Of a stretch of DNA of 64,000 nucleotides, positions 8,996 to 18,416 are shown piece after piece. This DNA is from Sphingorhabdus sp. EL138 (GTDB lineage Bacteria; Pseudomonadota; Alphaproteobacteria; Sphingomonadales; Sphingomonadaceae). The notes below the pieces were generated by a model. The model had not been told where the DNA came from. It saw nothing but the letters and a program-made list of their open reading frames with translations, and searched no databases. Positions within the stretch are counted from its first letter, which is position 1. The number at the start of each line of letters is the position of its first letter. Both the position numbers and the translations under genes were made by a program. The DNA lies in the NCBI RefSeq assembly GCF_945862485.1, contig NZ_CAMAYF010000002.1:62001-126000 (forward strand), read 5' to 3'.

Positions 8996-9454
8996 ATGCC
9001 GCACCACCACGAACGCCGCAGCCTTCCGCACAATGCAGAGCAAATGTATGATTTGGTGGCGGACGTCAGCCGTTACCCCGAATTCCTGCCTTGGGTTGGC
9101 GCCATCCGTATCCGGAAGGATGAAGAACGCGAAATGCTCGCGGATATGATAGTGGGGTTCAAATCGCTGCGGGAAACGTTCAGCAGCCGCGTGGTGAAGA
9201 CCCCGAAGTCATCGATCATTGTCGATTACCTAGATGGCCCGATGAAGCACTTACACAACGCCTGGACGTTTGAAGATGTCGACGGGGGCGGCTCAATCGT
9301 TGATTTCACAGTCGATTTTTCTTTCCGTAATCGCGTGTTTGAGGCGCTGGCTGGTCAGTTTTTTGATTCCGCTCTCCGCAAAATGACAACTGCGTTTGTT
9401 GATCGTGCGGACGCGCTTTATGGTGCGGGCGGAAGTAACAACTCCAACGCATGA
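8996..9454 (+). CDS. COQ10/RatA-type START domain protein
   Basis: A 152-residue polyketide-cyclase/START-domain protein. The opening PHNAEQMYDLVADVSRYPEFLPWV and the middle VVDYLDGPMKHLHNAW-type strands are diagnostic of the COQ10/RatA family. In alphaproteobacteria and mitochondria the family is linked to ubiquinone binding and respiration. The RatA toxin label of enterobacteria should not be carried over without evidence. It lies directly behind lipA, and its 3' end overlaps the convergent pncC gene by 37 bases. Confidence 0.88.
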   Translation: MPHHHERRSLPHNAEQMYDLVADVSRYPEFLPWVGAIRIRKDEEREMLADMIVGFKSLRETFSSRVVKTPKSSIIVDYLDGPMKHLHNAWTFEDVDGGGSIVDFTVDFSFRNRVFEALAGQFFDSALRKMTTAFVDRADALYGAGGSNNSNA

Positions 9455-9930
9455 AGCGTTGCAAAGGCGCGGATATCAGCGCGGCTTTTGTCTGAGCCAA
9501 AGGACTTCTGGTCGCCCATAACCTCTTCCGGGTTTTGATCTTTGACAGCGACTGCAAAAACCACGGTGCCAACGGGCTTGGCAGCGCTGCCGCCGTCTGG
9601 GCCAGCCACGCCGCTAATTGCAACGGCGATATCTGCCCCGCTTTTTTTCAGCGCGCCTTGCGCCATTGCCCATGCAACACCGACGGATACAGCGCCGAAT
9701 GCGTCGATAATGTCTTCATTTACGCACAAAAGCTTAATCTTCGCGTCATTACTATAAGTAACAAAGCCATAACCAAGGACAGCGCTGCTACCTGGAACTT
9801 CGGTAATCGCGGCGGATACAAGGCCGCCAGTGCAGCTTTCCGCGATTGCGATCGTTCGCCCTGCGGCTTTGTTCTCGGCAACCACGCGCGCGGCTAGTTC
9901 AGCAATATCGGCAGGTAAGACGGTGTCCAT
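9418..9930 (-). CDS. pncC: Nicotinamide-nucleotide amidohydrolase (CinA C-terminal domain protein)
   Basis: A 170-residue stand-alone CinA-C domain that deamidates nicotinamide mononucleotide to nicotinic acid mononucleotide in pyridine nucleotide recycling. The motif AESCTGGLVSAAITEVPGSS near residue 30 includes the catalytic serine region. The downstream VAISGVAGPDGGS...PVGTVVFAV segment is also typical. The N-terminal COG1058 domain of full CinA is absent. It lies two bases after ispDF on the same strand, so they probably share a transcript, and its end overlaps the COQ10-like gene on the other strand. Confidence 0.93.
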   Translation of the reverse strand: MDTVLPADIAELAARVVAENKAAGRTIAIAESCTGGLVSAAITEVPGSSAVLGYGFVTYSNDAKIKLLCVNEDIIDAFGAVSVGVAWAMAQGALKKSGADIAVAISGVAGPDGGSAAKPVGTVVFAVAVKDQNPEEVMGDQKSFGSDKSRADIRAFATLHALELLLPPAP

Positions 9931-9932
9931 AT

Positions 9933-11075
9933 TCAGATTTTCTCAAAAGTGACAGTAGCTTGCGCAGCGATGCCTTCACCGCGCCCAGTAAAACCAAGCA
10001 TTTCGGTTGTTGTTGCCTTTACGGATATCCTATCCACATCAACAGCCATTATTTCAGCCAGCCGTTCGCGCATTCTTCCGCGATAGGGACCGACTTTTGG
10101 CTGCTCGCAGATTATGGTGACATCAGCATTTGATAGTTCAAAGCCATCATCACGCGCTAGTTTCATGGCGTGGGAAAGGAAGCGGTCGGAAGATGCACCG
10201 CGCCATTGCGGGTCGCTTGGTGGAAAATGATCGCCAATGTCTCCTTTGGCAATTGCGCCCAATATGGCGTCGGTCAGCGCATGCATGGCAACATCCGCAT
10301 CGCTATGGCCATCAAGGCCTTTGTCATGAGGTATTTGCACGCCGCATAACCATAATTCGGCGCCGGACACCAAGCGGTGGACGTCAAAACCATTTCCGCT
10401 TCGAAATGAAGGCATGTTGTTTCCTGCAAAATCGCTTGAAAAGGTAAATTTATTGAGTGCTTCCGCGCCCGGCACGATACGTACGTCGCCGCCCTGACCC
10501 ATTAGCATCCGAGCATCATCGGTGGGTTCTGCTCCCGTCCAAGATTGGTGGGCTGCGTAAATGTCCTGAAAGGCAAAAGCCTGCGGTGTTTGAATACGCC
10601 ATAGATTTTCGCGATCGACAGTTTCGGACAGGATATCTGTACCGCGTGAAAGGCTGTCGACAACCGGAAGGGCAGGGGCCGCGCCGGGTGCCAATGACAA
10701 TGCGTCGAGTAAATCATCAATGACCTTGGATGACAGGAAAGGCCGCGCGGCGTCATGGATCAATACCTGATCAACCGTTTGAGCAGTGGCAATCGCCTGT
10801 AACCCCAAATAGACGCTTTCGCGACGCGTTACGCCGCCTTGTAAGAGAATCGGTTCTTTAAGACCGGCAAGCGCCGCCATAGCCTCAGCTTCTTGGTCAG
10901 CACCAATTGCGACATAGACTTTGTCGATAGCAGGGTGCGCCGCCAATGCAGCATAGCTGTGCCATAACATCGGTTTGCCGCGGATATGGCGAAACTGCTT
11001 GGGTTGCGCACCGCCCGCGCGGCTGCCTGAGCCTGCGGCGACGATAAGCGCAACGGTGGTTGGTCGAGATGCCAT
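9933..11075 (-). CDS. ispDF: Bifunctional IspD/IspF (MEP pathway)
   Basis: Fusion of 2-C-methyl-D-erythritol 4-phosphate cytidylyltransferase (residues about 5-215) and 2-C-methyl-D-erythritol 2,4-cyclodiphosphate synthase (about 222-380), two non-consecutive MEP-pathway steps. The IspD half shows the nucleotide-binding ALIVAAGSGSRAGGAQPKQF and IHDAARPF. The IspF half shows the metal ligands in GFDVHR (Asp231, His233), HSDADV and a later histidine, plus KATTTEMLGFTGRGEG. Such fusions are common in alphaproteobacteria. Divergent from dusB. Confidence 0.97.
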   Translation of the reverse strand: MASRPTTVALIVAAGSGSRAGGAQPKQFRHIRGKPMLWHSYAALAAHPAIDKVYVAIGADQEAEAMAALAGLKEPILLQGGVTRRESVYLGLQAIATAQTVDQVLIHDAARPFLSSKVIDDLLDALSLAPGAAPALPVVDSLSRGTDILSETVDRENLWRIQTPQAFAFQDIYAAHQSWTGAEPTDDARMLMGQGGDVRIVPGAEALNKFTFSSDFAGNNMPSFRSGNGFDVHRLVSGAELWLCGVQIPHDKGLDGHSDADVAMHALTDAILGAIAKGDIGDHFPPSDPQWRGASSDRFLSHAMKLARDDGFELSNADVTIICEQPKVGPYRGRMRERLAEIMAVDVDRISVKATTTEMLGFTGRGEGIAAQATVTFEKI

Positions 11076-11130
11076 TTGCGCGCTCTAGCGACAGCAGACT
11101 TGCCCGCCAAGCTGAAAGCGGGTATCGGCC

Positions 11131-11147
11131 TGCCTAAATTTTAGGCA
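11131..11147. promoter_or_regulatory. Perfect 17-base palindrome upstream of dusB
   Basis: TGCCTAAA, one central T, then TTTAGGCA. It lies 10 bases before the dusB ATG (4 before the alternative TTG) in the ispDF-dusB divergent gap, so it could be an operator, or a small mRNA hairpin next to the ribosome entry site. It does not match the NtrC enhancer consensus. Confidence 0.4.
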
Positions 11148-11157
11148 GTGTTTGAAG

Positions 11158-12153
11158 ATGCAACTTAAACCTATCCATATCGGCGACATCAAAATCGATT
11201 GTCCCGTCATTTTGGCGCCAATGACGGGCGTTACAGATATGCCGTTCCGCAAAATTGTGCGTGAGTTTGGATCCGGCCTTAACGTGACCGAGATGATTGC
11301 TAGCCAAGCAATGATCCGTGAAACTCGGCAAAGTATCCAAAAATGCGAATGGGACGCCATTGAAGAGCCGGTTTCGATGCAGCTTGCTGGATGTACCCCT
11401 TATGAAATGGGTGAGGCGGCCAAGCTGAATGAAGAACGCGGTGCGGCGATCATCGATATCAACATGGGCTGTCCGGTCAAAAAAGTGGTCAACGGCGACG
11501 CCGGCTCTGCGTTGATGCGCGACTTACCTTTGGCCGCGAGCTTGATTGAAGCAACGGTGAAGGCAGTATCAGTACCTGTAACCGTCAAAATGCGCATGGG
11601 TTGGGACCATGGAAGCCTTAATGCGCCTGAACTTGCGCGCATCGCTGAAGATTTGGGTGCAAAGATGATTACTGTACATGGCCGCACGCGTAACCAGATG
11701 TACAAGGGCTCTGCTGACTGGGCATTTGTGCGTAAAGTGAAAGATGCGGTGTCGTTGCCTGTCATCGTGAATGGCGACATTTGTAATATTGAAGACGCGC
11801 AAACTGCCTTGGCGCAAAGTGGAGCAGACGGTGTGATGATTGGCCGCGGCGCTTATGGTAAGCCTTGGTTGCTCGGCCAAATGATGCACTGGTTTCGTAC
11901 CGGACAGACCCTTGCCGACCCGAATATCGATACGCAATTTCATCTTATCATCGACCATTATCGCGCCATGCTTAACCATTATGGCAGCGAAGTCGGCGTG
12001 CGCATCGCGCGTAAGCATATTGGCTGGTATACCAAGGGACTTAATGGTTCAGCAGAGTTTAGAAACTTTATGAACCGTATTGACGATCCCATGATCGTAA
12101 TCGACGAATTAACGCGCTTTTATGAGCCGTTCCTGATTAAATCGGCTGCCTGA
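11158..12153 (+). CDS. dusB: tRNA-dihydrouridine synthase DusB (NifR3)
   Basis: FMN enzyme reducing specific uridines in tRNA. Visible are the FMN-site opening [17 protein letters not shown], the active-site segment [20 protein letters not shown] with catalytic Cys105, [24 protein letters not shown] and NGDI, then the helical C-terminal tRNA-binding domain. ATG at 11158 is preferred (331 residues). A TTG at 11152 is in frame two codons upstream. It is first in the dusB-ntrB-ntrC gene order, which is the classical nifR3-ntrBC arrangement of alphaproteobacteria. The ntrB start follows its stop by three bases. Confidence 0.95.
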   Translation: MQLKPIHIGDIKIDCPVILAPMTGVTDMPFRKIVREFGSGLNVTEMIASQAMIRETRQSIQKCEWDAIEEPVSMQLAGCTPYEMGEAAKLNEERGAAIIDINMGCPVKKVVNGDAGSALMRDLPLAASLIEATVKAVSVPVTVKMRMGWDHGSLNAPELARIAEDLGAKMITVHGRTRNQMYKGSADWAFVRKVKDAVSLPVIVNGDICNIEDAQTALAQSGADGVMIGRGAYGKPWLLGQMMHWFRTGQTLADPNIDTQFHLIIDHYRAMLNHYGSEVGVRIARKHIGWYTKGLNGSAEFRNFMNRIDDPMIVIDELTRFYEPFLIKSAA

Positions 12154-12156
12154 TTT

Positions 12157-13248
12157 ATGTCGCCCGCCATGCATCGACCCGATTATGGCCAGATGCTGGC
12201 GAGCCTGTCGGTTCCGGTACTGTTGATTTCGCCTGAACATGTCATCTCTTATGCAAATGACGCAAGCGAGGCCTTTTTTGGACGAAGCCGCCGTCGGCTA
12301 GAAGGGCAGCGCGTTGACGACACGCTGATATTCGAAAGCGAACGGATGAATGCCGCGTTATTGTCCGCAGACAGTGACATCTCAGCTCAAGATATGGAGC
12401 TTAAAACGCCCCACGGCATCATTACAGTCGATGTTAACCTCTCGCCGGTACCAAGAGAGCCGGAATGGCGAATCGCTGTCATATCGCCCCGCAATGGTGG
12501 CCGTGAGCATATCGGCGATCAACGTGACGGCGGGCAGCAGCAAGCGATGGGCGCACCTGCGATATTGGGGCATGAGATCAAAAATCCATTGGCGGGCATT
12601 AAGGGCGCAGCGCAGTTGTTGGCCCGGATCGTCGATGAAAAAAATCGCGCCTTAACAGAACTGATTGTCAATGAGGTAGATCGCATTGCGCGGTTGTTGG
12701 ACCAAATGCAAAAGCTTGGCCGTTCTGAACCGGCCGAACTTGCGCCAGCCAATATTCACTTGCTGATCGAGCGTGCCATTCGTTCACTACGTGCCGCGAA
12801 CCGCGGTATGCCTGAAATTTCCATTAACTATGACCCGTCCTTGCCCGATGTTCTGATTGATGCCGATGGGATGGTACAAATACTCATCAATCTGCTGCAG
12901 AACGCGACTGATGCGCTGCAAGGGCGATTAGACGGTGTTATAGGTATCTCGACCCGTTATGTCATGAGCGGTGCTTTGAGAGACGCTGATGTTGACCGGC
13001 GGTCGATTAAGTTGCCCGTTGAGATCGCAATTTCGGACAATGGCCCAGGCGTGCCAGAACATATTGTGGACGAGCTGTTTTCGCCCTTTGTCACCACGAA
13101 ACGTGATGGGCAGGGGCTTGGCCTCGCCATTGTGCGCAAACTGGTGCAGCAAATGAACAGCCGCGTGCTGTTCGAACGCGACGCAGTGCAGGGTCAAACA
13201 ACGTTCCGGCTGTTATTGCCGGTTGCATCAGGGAAAACGAACGCATGA
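12157..13248 (+). CDS. ntrB: Nitrogen regulation sensor kinase NtrB
   Basis: Cytosolic histidine kinase/phosphatase that controls NtrC, normally under PII input. Order in 363 residues: N-terminal PAS domain (about 10-110), dimerisation helix with the phospho-acceptor His139 in GHEIKNPLAGIKGAAQLL, then the ATP-binding domain with N box (NLLQNATDALQ), G1 (DNGPGVP), F box (FSPFVTTK) and G2 (GQGLGLAIV). No membrane segment. Translationally coupled to ntrC by a four-base overlap. Confidence 0.95.
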   Translation: MSPAMHRPDYGQMLASLSVPVLLISPEHVISYANDASEAFFGRSRRRLEGQRVDDTLIFESERMNAALLSADSDISAQDMELKTPHGIITVDVNLSPVPREPEWRIAVISPRNGGREHIGDQRDGGQQQAMGAPAILGHEIKNPLAGIKGAAQLLARIVDEKNRALTELIVNEVDRIARLLDQMQKLGRSEPAELAPANIHLLIERAIRSLRAANRGMPEISINYDPSLPDVLIDADGMVQILINLLQNATDALQGRLDGVIGISTRYVMSGALRDADVDRRSIKLPVEIAISDNGPGVPEHIVDELFSPFVTTKRDGQGLGLAIVRKLVQQMNSRVLFERDAVQGQTTFRLLLPVASGKTNA

Positions 13249-14666
13249 CACCGCCCCGGGTACTCATAGTTGAGGACGACGCGTCCATTGGCCTTGTGGT
13301 GAGCGCCGCGCTTCAAGCGGAGAATATCGAAACATTATTGTGTGATTCCGTGGCGGCGCGTGACACGGTATTGGCCAATGGGCATTTTGATTTGATGCTT
13401 ACGGACGTGATGTTGAAGGACAGTGATGGTCTCGCCACGCTGAAAGAGGCGATGGAGAAATCGCCCGACATGCCCGTCATTATCATGTCGGCGCAAAACA
13501 CGCTGGAAACCGCGGTGCGTGCCAGTGAAATCGATGCATTTGAGTATTTTCCAAAGCCCTTTGATCTGAATGACCTCGTTCTGGCGGTGAAGCAAGGCAT
13601 TGAAAAGCAGCGTTCCACAGCCGAAGATCCTTTTGAGTCGCTCACTGAGGCCAATCTTCCGATGATTGGACGAAGTGCTGCCATGCAGGATGTTTACCGC
13701 ATGGTCGCACGGCTTTTGCGTAATGATTTGTCAGTCCTAATCTCAGGCGAAAGCGGAACGGGCAAGGAATTGGTGGCCGAAGCGATCCACAATCTTGGCC
13801 ATCGGAAGACAGGACCTTTCGTTGCCGTCAATATGGCAGCAATACCAAGCGAGCTCATCGAAGCCGAGCTATTCGGTCATGAAAAAGGAGCTTTTACAGG
13901 AGCCGTCGGCCAATCGGTTGGCCGGTTTGAGCAGGCGCAAGGCGGCACGTTGTTCCTTGACGAAATTGGCGACATGCCAATGCACGCACAAACCCGACTA
14001 CTGCGCGCATTACAAAGCGGCGTCATTAGCCGTATCGGCGGCAAGGCAAGCATTCGCCTAGATGTGCGCATCGTGGCAGCGACCAACCAGAATTTGCCCG
14101 CATTGATCGAAAAAGGCGGCTTTCGTGAAGATTTATTCTATCGCCTAAACGTAGTCCCGATCGAAATGCCACCATTGCGCGACCGGACGGAGGACATTGG
14201 CCTGCTCGCGCAACATTTCTTGATCATGGCGGCGAAAGATGGTCTGCCGATGCGAAAAATCGACGATAATGCCATCGGCCATTTGATGGTGATGCCGTGG
14301 CGCGGCAATATTCGTGAATTAAAAAACCTGATCTACCGTCTCGCGTTATTGTGTCGCGAAGATACCATCACGGACGCAACGATCATGCAATTTGTTGAAC
14401 CGTCTCAGGACACGGAACAGCCCATTCAGGGGGCTAGTTTTGAAGCAGCGGTGGCGCAGTTTTTGAGAGATCAGCGTCAGCGTGGTGCATTGCGTGAAAA
14501 ATTATATCCACGCGCACTGGCCCAGTTCGAAATACCATTGCTTCAGCAGGTAATGAAGCAAGTGAAGGGCAATCAGTTAAAGGCAGCGGCTTTGCTGGGT
14601 ATAAACCGCAATACCTTGCGCAAAAAGTTGACTGACTATGGCATTGGCCCCTCAGGTGGCCGTTAG
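13245..14666 (+). CDS. ntrC: Nitrogen regulation response regulator NtrC (sigma-54 activator)
   Basis: Enhancer-binding activator of nitrogen-limitation genes, 473 residues. The receiver domain has the phosphorylatable Asp54 in LMLTDVMLKD. The AAA+ domain has Walker A GESGTGKE (168-175), an intact GAFTGA sigma-54 contact loop (215-220) and GGTLFLDEIGDM. The C-terminal Fis-type helix-turn-helix ends KAAALLGINRNTLRKKL. The intact GAFTGA contrasts with its neighbour NtrX. A strong hairpin lies directly after its stop. Confidence 0.96.
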   Translation: MTPPRVLIVEDDASIGLVVSAALQAENIETLLCDSVAARDTVLANGHFDLMLTDVMLKDSDGLATLKEAMEKSPDMPVIIMSAQNTLETAVRASEIDAFEYFPKPFDLNDLVLAVKQGIEKQRSTAEDPFESLTEANLPMIGRSAAMQDVYRMVARLLRNDLSVLISGESGTGKELVAEAIHNLGHRKTGPFVAVNMAAIPSELIEAELFGHEKGAFTGAVGQSVGRFEQAQGGTLFLDEIGDMPMHAQTRLLRALQSGVISRIGGKASIRLDVRIVAATNQNLPALIEKGGFREDLFYRLNVVPIEMPPLRDRTEDIGLLAQHFLIMAAKDGLPMRKIDDNAIGHLMVMPWRGNIRELKNLIYRLALLCREDTITDATIMQFVEPSQDTEQPIQGASFEAAVAQFLRDQRQRGALREKLYPRALAQFEIPLLQQVMKQVKGNQLKAAALLGINRNTLRKKLTDYGIGPSGGR

Positions 14667-14686
14667 ATCGATGAATTAACGCGATA

Positions 14687-14726
14687 CGTTGCCTGAAAAC
14701 CACTATTTTGTGCTTTTCAGGCAACG
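14687..14726 (+). terminator. 13-bp perfect hairpin between ntrC and ntrY
   Basis: CGTTGCCTGAAAA (14687-14699) pairs perfectly with TTTTCAGGCAACG (14714-14726) around a 14-base loop. It begins 21 bases after the ntrC stop and ends 22 bases before the preferred ntrY start. No T-run follows, so it may be a processing or attenuation element that lowers ntrYX expression relative to ntrBC rather than a full terminator. Confidence 0.55.
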
Positions 14727-14748
14727 CAAGGAATGCCACTATGTCTTT

Positions 14749-17013
14749 ATGGCAACAATGGACCTTGAGGAAGAAAGTACCACACCGTCCTCTGTCCGGC
14801 GTCTTTTTGAACGTGTCACTGATCTCCTCGGAAAAAGCCAGTCGATAAAGTTTTTGGAAATTGCCAGCGCCGTGATGTTGGTCGTTATGGGCGTTATCAC
14901 TGCCCTGTTTTTGATGGGGCAAGGGCCGCAATCGGAACCACTGGCGCCTGCGGCATCGGCGACAATGCTGGTCAGCAACTTGTTGCCAGCGACCCTGCTT
15001 CTTGTGTTGTTTGGCCGCCGCGTTGCACTCAAGCGCGCAGAGAGTAGTAGCATCGGCAGCAAGCAACTATTGCATGTCCGTTTGGTGGCGATATTTTCGG
15101 CGATAACTGCCGTCCCTACAGTTCTCCTCGTCATCTTCGCATCGCTGCTGTTTCAAAGCGGGATCCAATTTTGGTTCTCGGGCTCTGCGCGCGGGATGCT
15201 GGAAAATGCCGGGGAATTGGCGAAGGGCTATTATGAGGTAAACGCTAAGGATGTCGGCGACGAAACGCTTACGATGGCTGGCGACTTCCGAAATGCATTA
15301 AGCCAGACTAACGCCGATGACCCTGCTTTTTTGAGTTATTATCTGGAACAGGTATTCCGTCGGCGGTTAAGCGAATCTGCAATTGTGTCGGTAGGTGCAG
15401 ACGGGATTCAAAGGACAGAAGCGGTCGCAACTGAAAATGATGGCAGGAAGCAGGACTGGATCGCCCCCGATATTTTGAAGAAACTGAACGCGGGCGAGGG
15501 GATGGTTATTGCCAACCGCGCCGACAGAATTGAAGCGGTCACTATATTGTTCGATACGCCGCGCAGCTATTTATACGCCAGTCGAGCCTTATCGGTTCCA
15601 TCCTTTGCGCTGGGTGAAAAGGCGCAGTCGGTGCTTAAAGATTATGACGAAATGGTCAGTCGGTCACGCACGCTGCAAATCCAGTTCAATCTCGCGCTGT
15701 ATTTTGTATCATTGATGATTATCGGGATCACTTTGTGGGTCGCCTTGCGGGTTGCCGACCGCCTTGTGCGACCAGTCAATAATCTCGTGAACGCTGCACA
15801 ATTGATTGCAGAGGGGGATTTATCCGCGCGCGTCACCATTGACCAATATCGCAATGATGAAGTTGCCTTCCTCGCGCAATCCTTCAACCGCATGACAGAG
15901 CGCCTACAACAACAGACAGGGGTGCTGTTAGCGACCAATCATCAACTTGGTGAACGACGTCTGTTTATCGAGGCAGTTTTGGAATCTGTGTCCGCCGGCG
16001 TGGTTTCGGTTGATAACAATGGCGTGGTGGAGCTCGCCAACTCTACGGCTGAAAAGCTGCTGAAAAATACATTCGAGACAATCGTTGGTCAAAGTTTTGC
16101 AAGCGTAGCACCCGCATTGGCGGCATTAGTTAGCGATAGCCCACGCGGTGTAGTGCAATTGGGCGACGGACCTGAGCCGCTGACGGTGGCTGTAACTGTA
16201 TCCCCGCGTGAACAGGGCAGTGTGGTGACTTTTGAAGACATCAGCCAACAATTGGCCGACCAACGCAGCGCGGCATGGTCGGACGTTGCGCGCCGCATCG
16301 CCCATGAAATCAAAAATCCACTGACTCCGATACAATTGGCAGCAGAACGCCTGCAACGCCTGTTTGGCAAGAATATCACCAAGGATCAGGCCATATTCGA
16401 ACAGTTAACTAGCACTATTGTCCGACAGGTTGGGGATTTGCGTAACATTGTCGATGAATTCTCGTCCTTTGCCCGCATGCCAAAGCCATTGTTCCGTGCC
16501 GAAAATGTGCACGATATTGTCGGCCATGCGGTATTTTTGTTTGAGGTTGCGCATCCCAACATCACATTCAAATATAATCAAAGCGGCGCAGTCCCCAATC
16601 TGATTTCCGACAGACGTCAGCTTGGTCAGGCGATTACAAATATCCTCAAAAATGCGGTAGAATCCATTGAAGAAAAGAGAAAATCTGGTGAAATTGACGG
16701 AGCGATTTCAATTGATCTGTTGATGGATGGGGAGACTTTGGTGATCCGCATCTCAGACAATGGTATCGGCCTGCCACCAGATCGCCAACGTATCATGGAA
16801 CCCTATATCACCAACCGCGCGAGCGGATCGGGGCTGGGGCTTGCGATTGTGAAAAAGATTATTGAAGAACATTTCGGAGAAATTTCATTGTCAGACAACG
16901 ATCCCGTTGGAGCGGAGGTGGTCTTGAAATTCAATCCGCAATTCGTAGCATCCAAGGTGGGAAAAGTGCATTCTTCCCCGCCGCTCTCAAATGCAGATGA
17001 GGTTATCGGCTAA
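14749..17013 (+). CDS. ntrY: Membrane sensor histidine kinase NtrY
   Basis: Partner of NtrX in sensing nitrogen/redox state. The ATG at 14749 gives 754 residues. The in-frame TTG at 14689 lies inside the hairpin and is rejected. Layout: N-terminal hydrophobic helices (about residues 30-130), a periplasmic segment with a further helix near 320, HAMP (RLVRPVNNLVNAAQLIAEGDLSARV), PAS, His519 in AHEIKNPLTPIQLAAERL, then the ATPase domain with N box (NILKNAVESI), DNGIGLP and GSGLGLAIV. The stop is two bases before ntrX. Confidence 0.95.
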   Translation: MATMDLEEESTTPSSVRRLFERVTDLLGKSQSIKFLEIASAVMLVVMGVITALFLMGQGPQSEPLAPAASATMLVSNLLPATLLLVLFGRRVALKRAESSSIGSKQLLHVRLVAIFSAITAVPTVLLVIFASLLFQSGIQFWFSGSARGMLENAGELAKGYYEVNAKDVGDETLTMAGDFRNALSQTNADDPAFLSYYLEQVFRRRLSESAIVSVGADGIQRTEAVATENDGRKQDWIAPDILKKLNAGEGMVIANRADRIEAVTILFDTPRSYLYASRALSVPSFALGEKAQSVLKDYDEMVSRSRTLQIQFNLALYFVSLMIIGITLWVALRVADRLVRPVNNLVNAAQLIAEGDLSARVTIDQYRNDEVAFLAQSFNRMTERLQQQTGVLLATNHQLGERRLFIEAVLESVSAGVVSVDNNGVVELANSTAEKLLKNTFETIVGQSFASVAPALAALVSDSPRGVVQLGDGPEPLTVAVTVSPREQGSVVTFEDISQQLADQRSAAWSDVARRIAHEIKNPLTPIQLAAERLQRLFGKNITKDQAIFEQLTSTIVRQVGDLRNIVDEFSSFARMPKPLFRAENVHDIVGHAVFLFEVAHPNITFKYNQSGAVPNLISDRRQLGQAITNILKNAVESIEEKRKSGEIDGAISIDLLMDGETLVIRISDNGIGLPPDRQRIMEPYITNRASGSGLGLAIVKKIIEEHFGEISLSDNDPVGAEVVLKFNPQFVASKVGKVHSSPPLSNADEVIG

Positions 17014-17015
17014 TT

Positions 17016-18416
17016 ATGGCACTCGACATACTGATCGTAGACGATGAACAAGACATTCGGGATTTGGTATCCGGAGTGCTTGATGATGAAGGCTATGGCA
17101 CAAGGACCGCCGCTTCTGCGGATGAGGCTTTGGCGGCGCTGGATGAACGTTTACCCTCGCTGATCTTGCTCGACGTCTGGCTGCGCGGATCATCGATGGA
17201 CGGTATTGAGTTGTTACGCGCCATCAAGATTCGAGATCCGCAAATCCCGGTCATCGTGTTTTCTGGTCATGGGAATATTGACACTGCTGTTGCTGCCATC
17301 GGGCAAGGCGCGGCCGATTTTATCGAAAAGCCGTTTGAAGCCAGCAAGTTGTTGCACCTTGTGTCGAAGGCAACCGAAACGGAACGATTGCGCGCGGAAA
17401 ATGCCGACCTTAAGGCGCGGGTAGGGCATTCGGAGGAACTGACCGGCTCGTCGGTATCGATCAACGCGGTGCGCGCAACGCTTAAGAAGGTCGCTGGCAC
17501 TGGAAGCCGAATGCTCATCACGGGGCCTGCAGGGGTTGGCAAGGAGGTTGCTGCGCGCCTGCTGCATAGCTGGAGTCCAAGGGCAGGGTCGCCCTTCGTG
17601 TCTGTCAGTGCCGCGCGTTTGTCTCCTGAGCGGTTTGACGAAGAGTTGTTTGGCATCGAACAGGATGGTCGGCTTGTGCAGGCGGGCATGTTGGAAAAGG
17701 CCCATGGCGGGACATTGTTCCTAGACGAAGTCGCCGACATGCCGCGCACCACACAAGGCAAGATTTTGCGCGTATTAACGGACCAGAGCTTTGTCCGGGT
17801 AGGCGGGGACCGGCAAATACGTGTCGATGTCCGATTTGTGTCGGCCACGGCACGTGATCTGGCGGTTGAAATTTCCGAGGGCCGGTTCCGTGAAGATCTG
17901 TTTTACAGGTTAAACGTTGTTCCGGTCGAAATTCCGCCTTTGTCGGGGCGGCGCGAAGATATTCCCGACCTGGTCAATCATTATGCCGCGCGCTTTGCAT
18001 CCGAACACCGCATTTCGCCACCTAACTTTTCAGGTGATGCGATGGCAGCACTGCAGGCCTGTGAATGGCCTGGCAATGTCCGGCAATTGCGTAACATCAT
18101 TGAACGCACCATCATATTGGCCCCGGCGGAAGGTGTTGCGACTATTGAGGCGGATATGTTGCCGTCAGAGATCATCAATAGCTATGAAGGTGCAGAACAT
18201 AATGTAACGTCCCTTATGGGGGCGCCATTGCGCGAGGCGCGCGAAGCATTTGAGCGCGAATATCTGCGGGTTCAGATTAAGCGTTTTTCCGGCAACATTT
18301 CAAAAACAGCCGCTTTTGTAGGTATGGAGCGGTCAGCTCTGCACCGGAAGCTTAAGTTATTGGGCATTTCTGTCCGCAAAAATGCACAGGATTTTAGCGA
18401 CGATGCCGAGTTCTGA
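17016..18416 (+). CDS. ntrX: Response regulator NtrX (lacks GAFTGA)
   Basis: NtrC-like regulator paired with NtrY. The receiver domain has Asp53 in LILLDVWLRG. The AAA+ domain has Walker A GPAGVGKE (170-177) and Walker B GGTLFLDEVADM. The C-terminal Fis-like helix-turn-helix reads SKTAAFVGMERSALHRKL. The loop that carries GAFTGA in sigma-54 activators here reads FGIEQDGRLVQAGM, so direct sigma-54 activation is unlikely. This loss is known for alphaproteobacterial NtrX proteins. Tightly linked behind ntrY. Confidence 0.95.
   Translation: MALDILIVDDEQDIRDLVSGVLDDEGYGTRTAASADEALAALDERLPSLILLDVWLRGSSMDGIELLRAIKIRDPQIPVIVFSGHGNIDTAVAAIGQGAADFIEKPFEASKLLHLVSKATETERLRAENADLKARVGHSEELTGSSVSINAVRATLKKVAGTGSRMLITGPAGVGKEVAARLLHSWSPRAGSPFVSVSAARLSPERFDEELFGIEQDGRLVQAGMLEKAHGGTLFLDEVADMPRTTQGKILRVLTDQSFVRVGGDRQIRVDVRFVSATARDLAVEISEGRFREDLFYRLNVVPVEIPPLSGRREDIPDLVNHYAARFASEHRISPPNFSGDAMAALQACEWPGNVRQLRNIIERTIILAPAEGVATIEADMLPSEIINSYEGAEHNVTSLMGAPLREAREAFEREYLRVQIKRFSGNISKTAAFVGMERSALHRKLKLLGISVRKNAQDFSDDAEF

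Noticed and set aside
8996..9454. RatA toxin of a toxin-antitoxin system
   Set aside because: No antitoxin (RatB-like) gene is adjacent; in this lineage the COQ10 ubiquinone role beside lipA is more likely.
11131..14726. Shared NtrC or NtrX binding motif in the dusB palindrome and ntrY hairpin
   Set aside because: They share only TGCCT/AGGCA ends and do not match the NtrC consensus; the similarity may be chance.
14689..14748. TTG start extending NtrY
   Set aside because: The added 20 codons are encoded by the hairpin arms and show no homology-like features.
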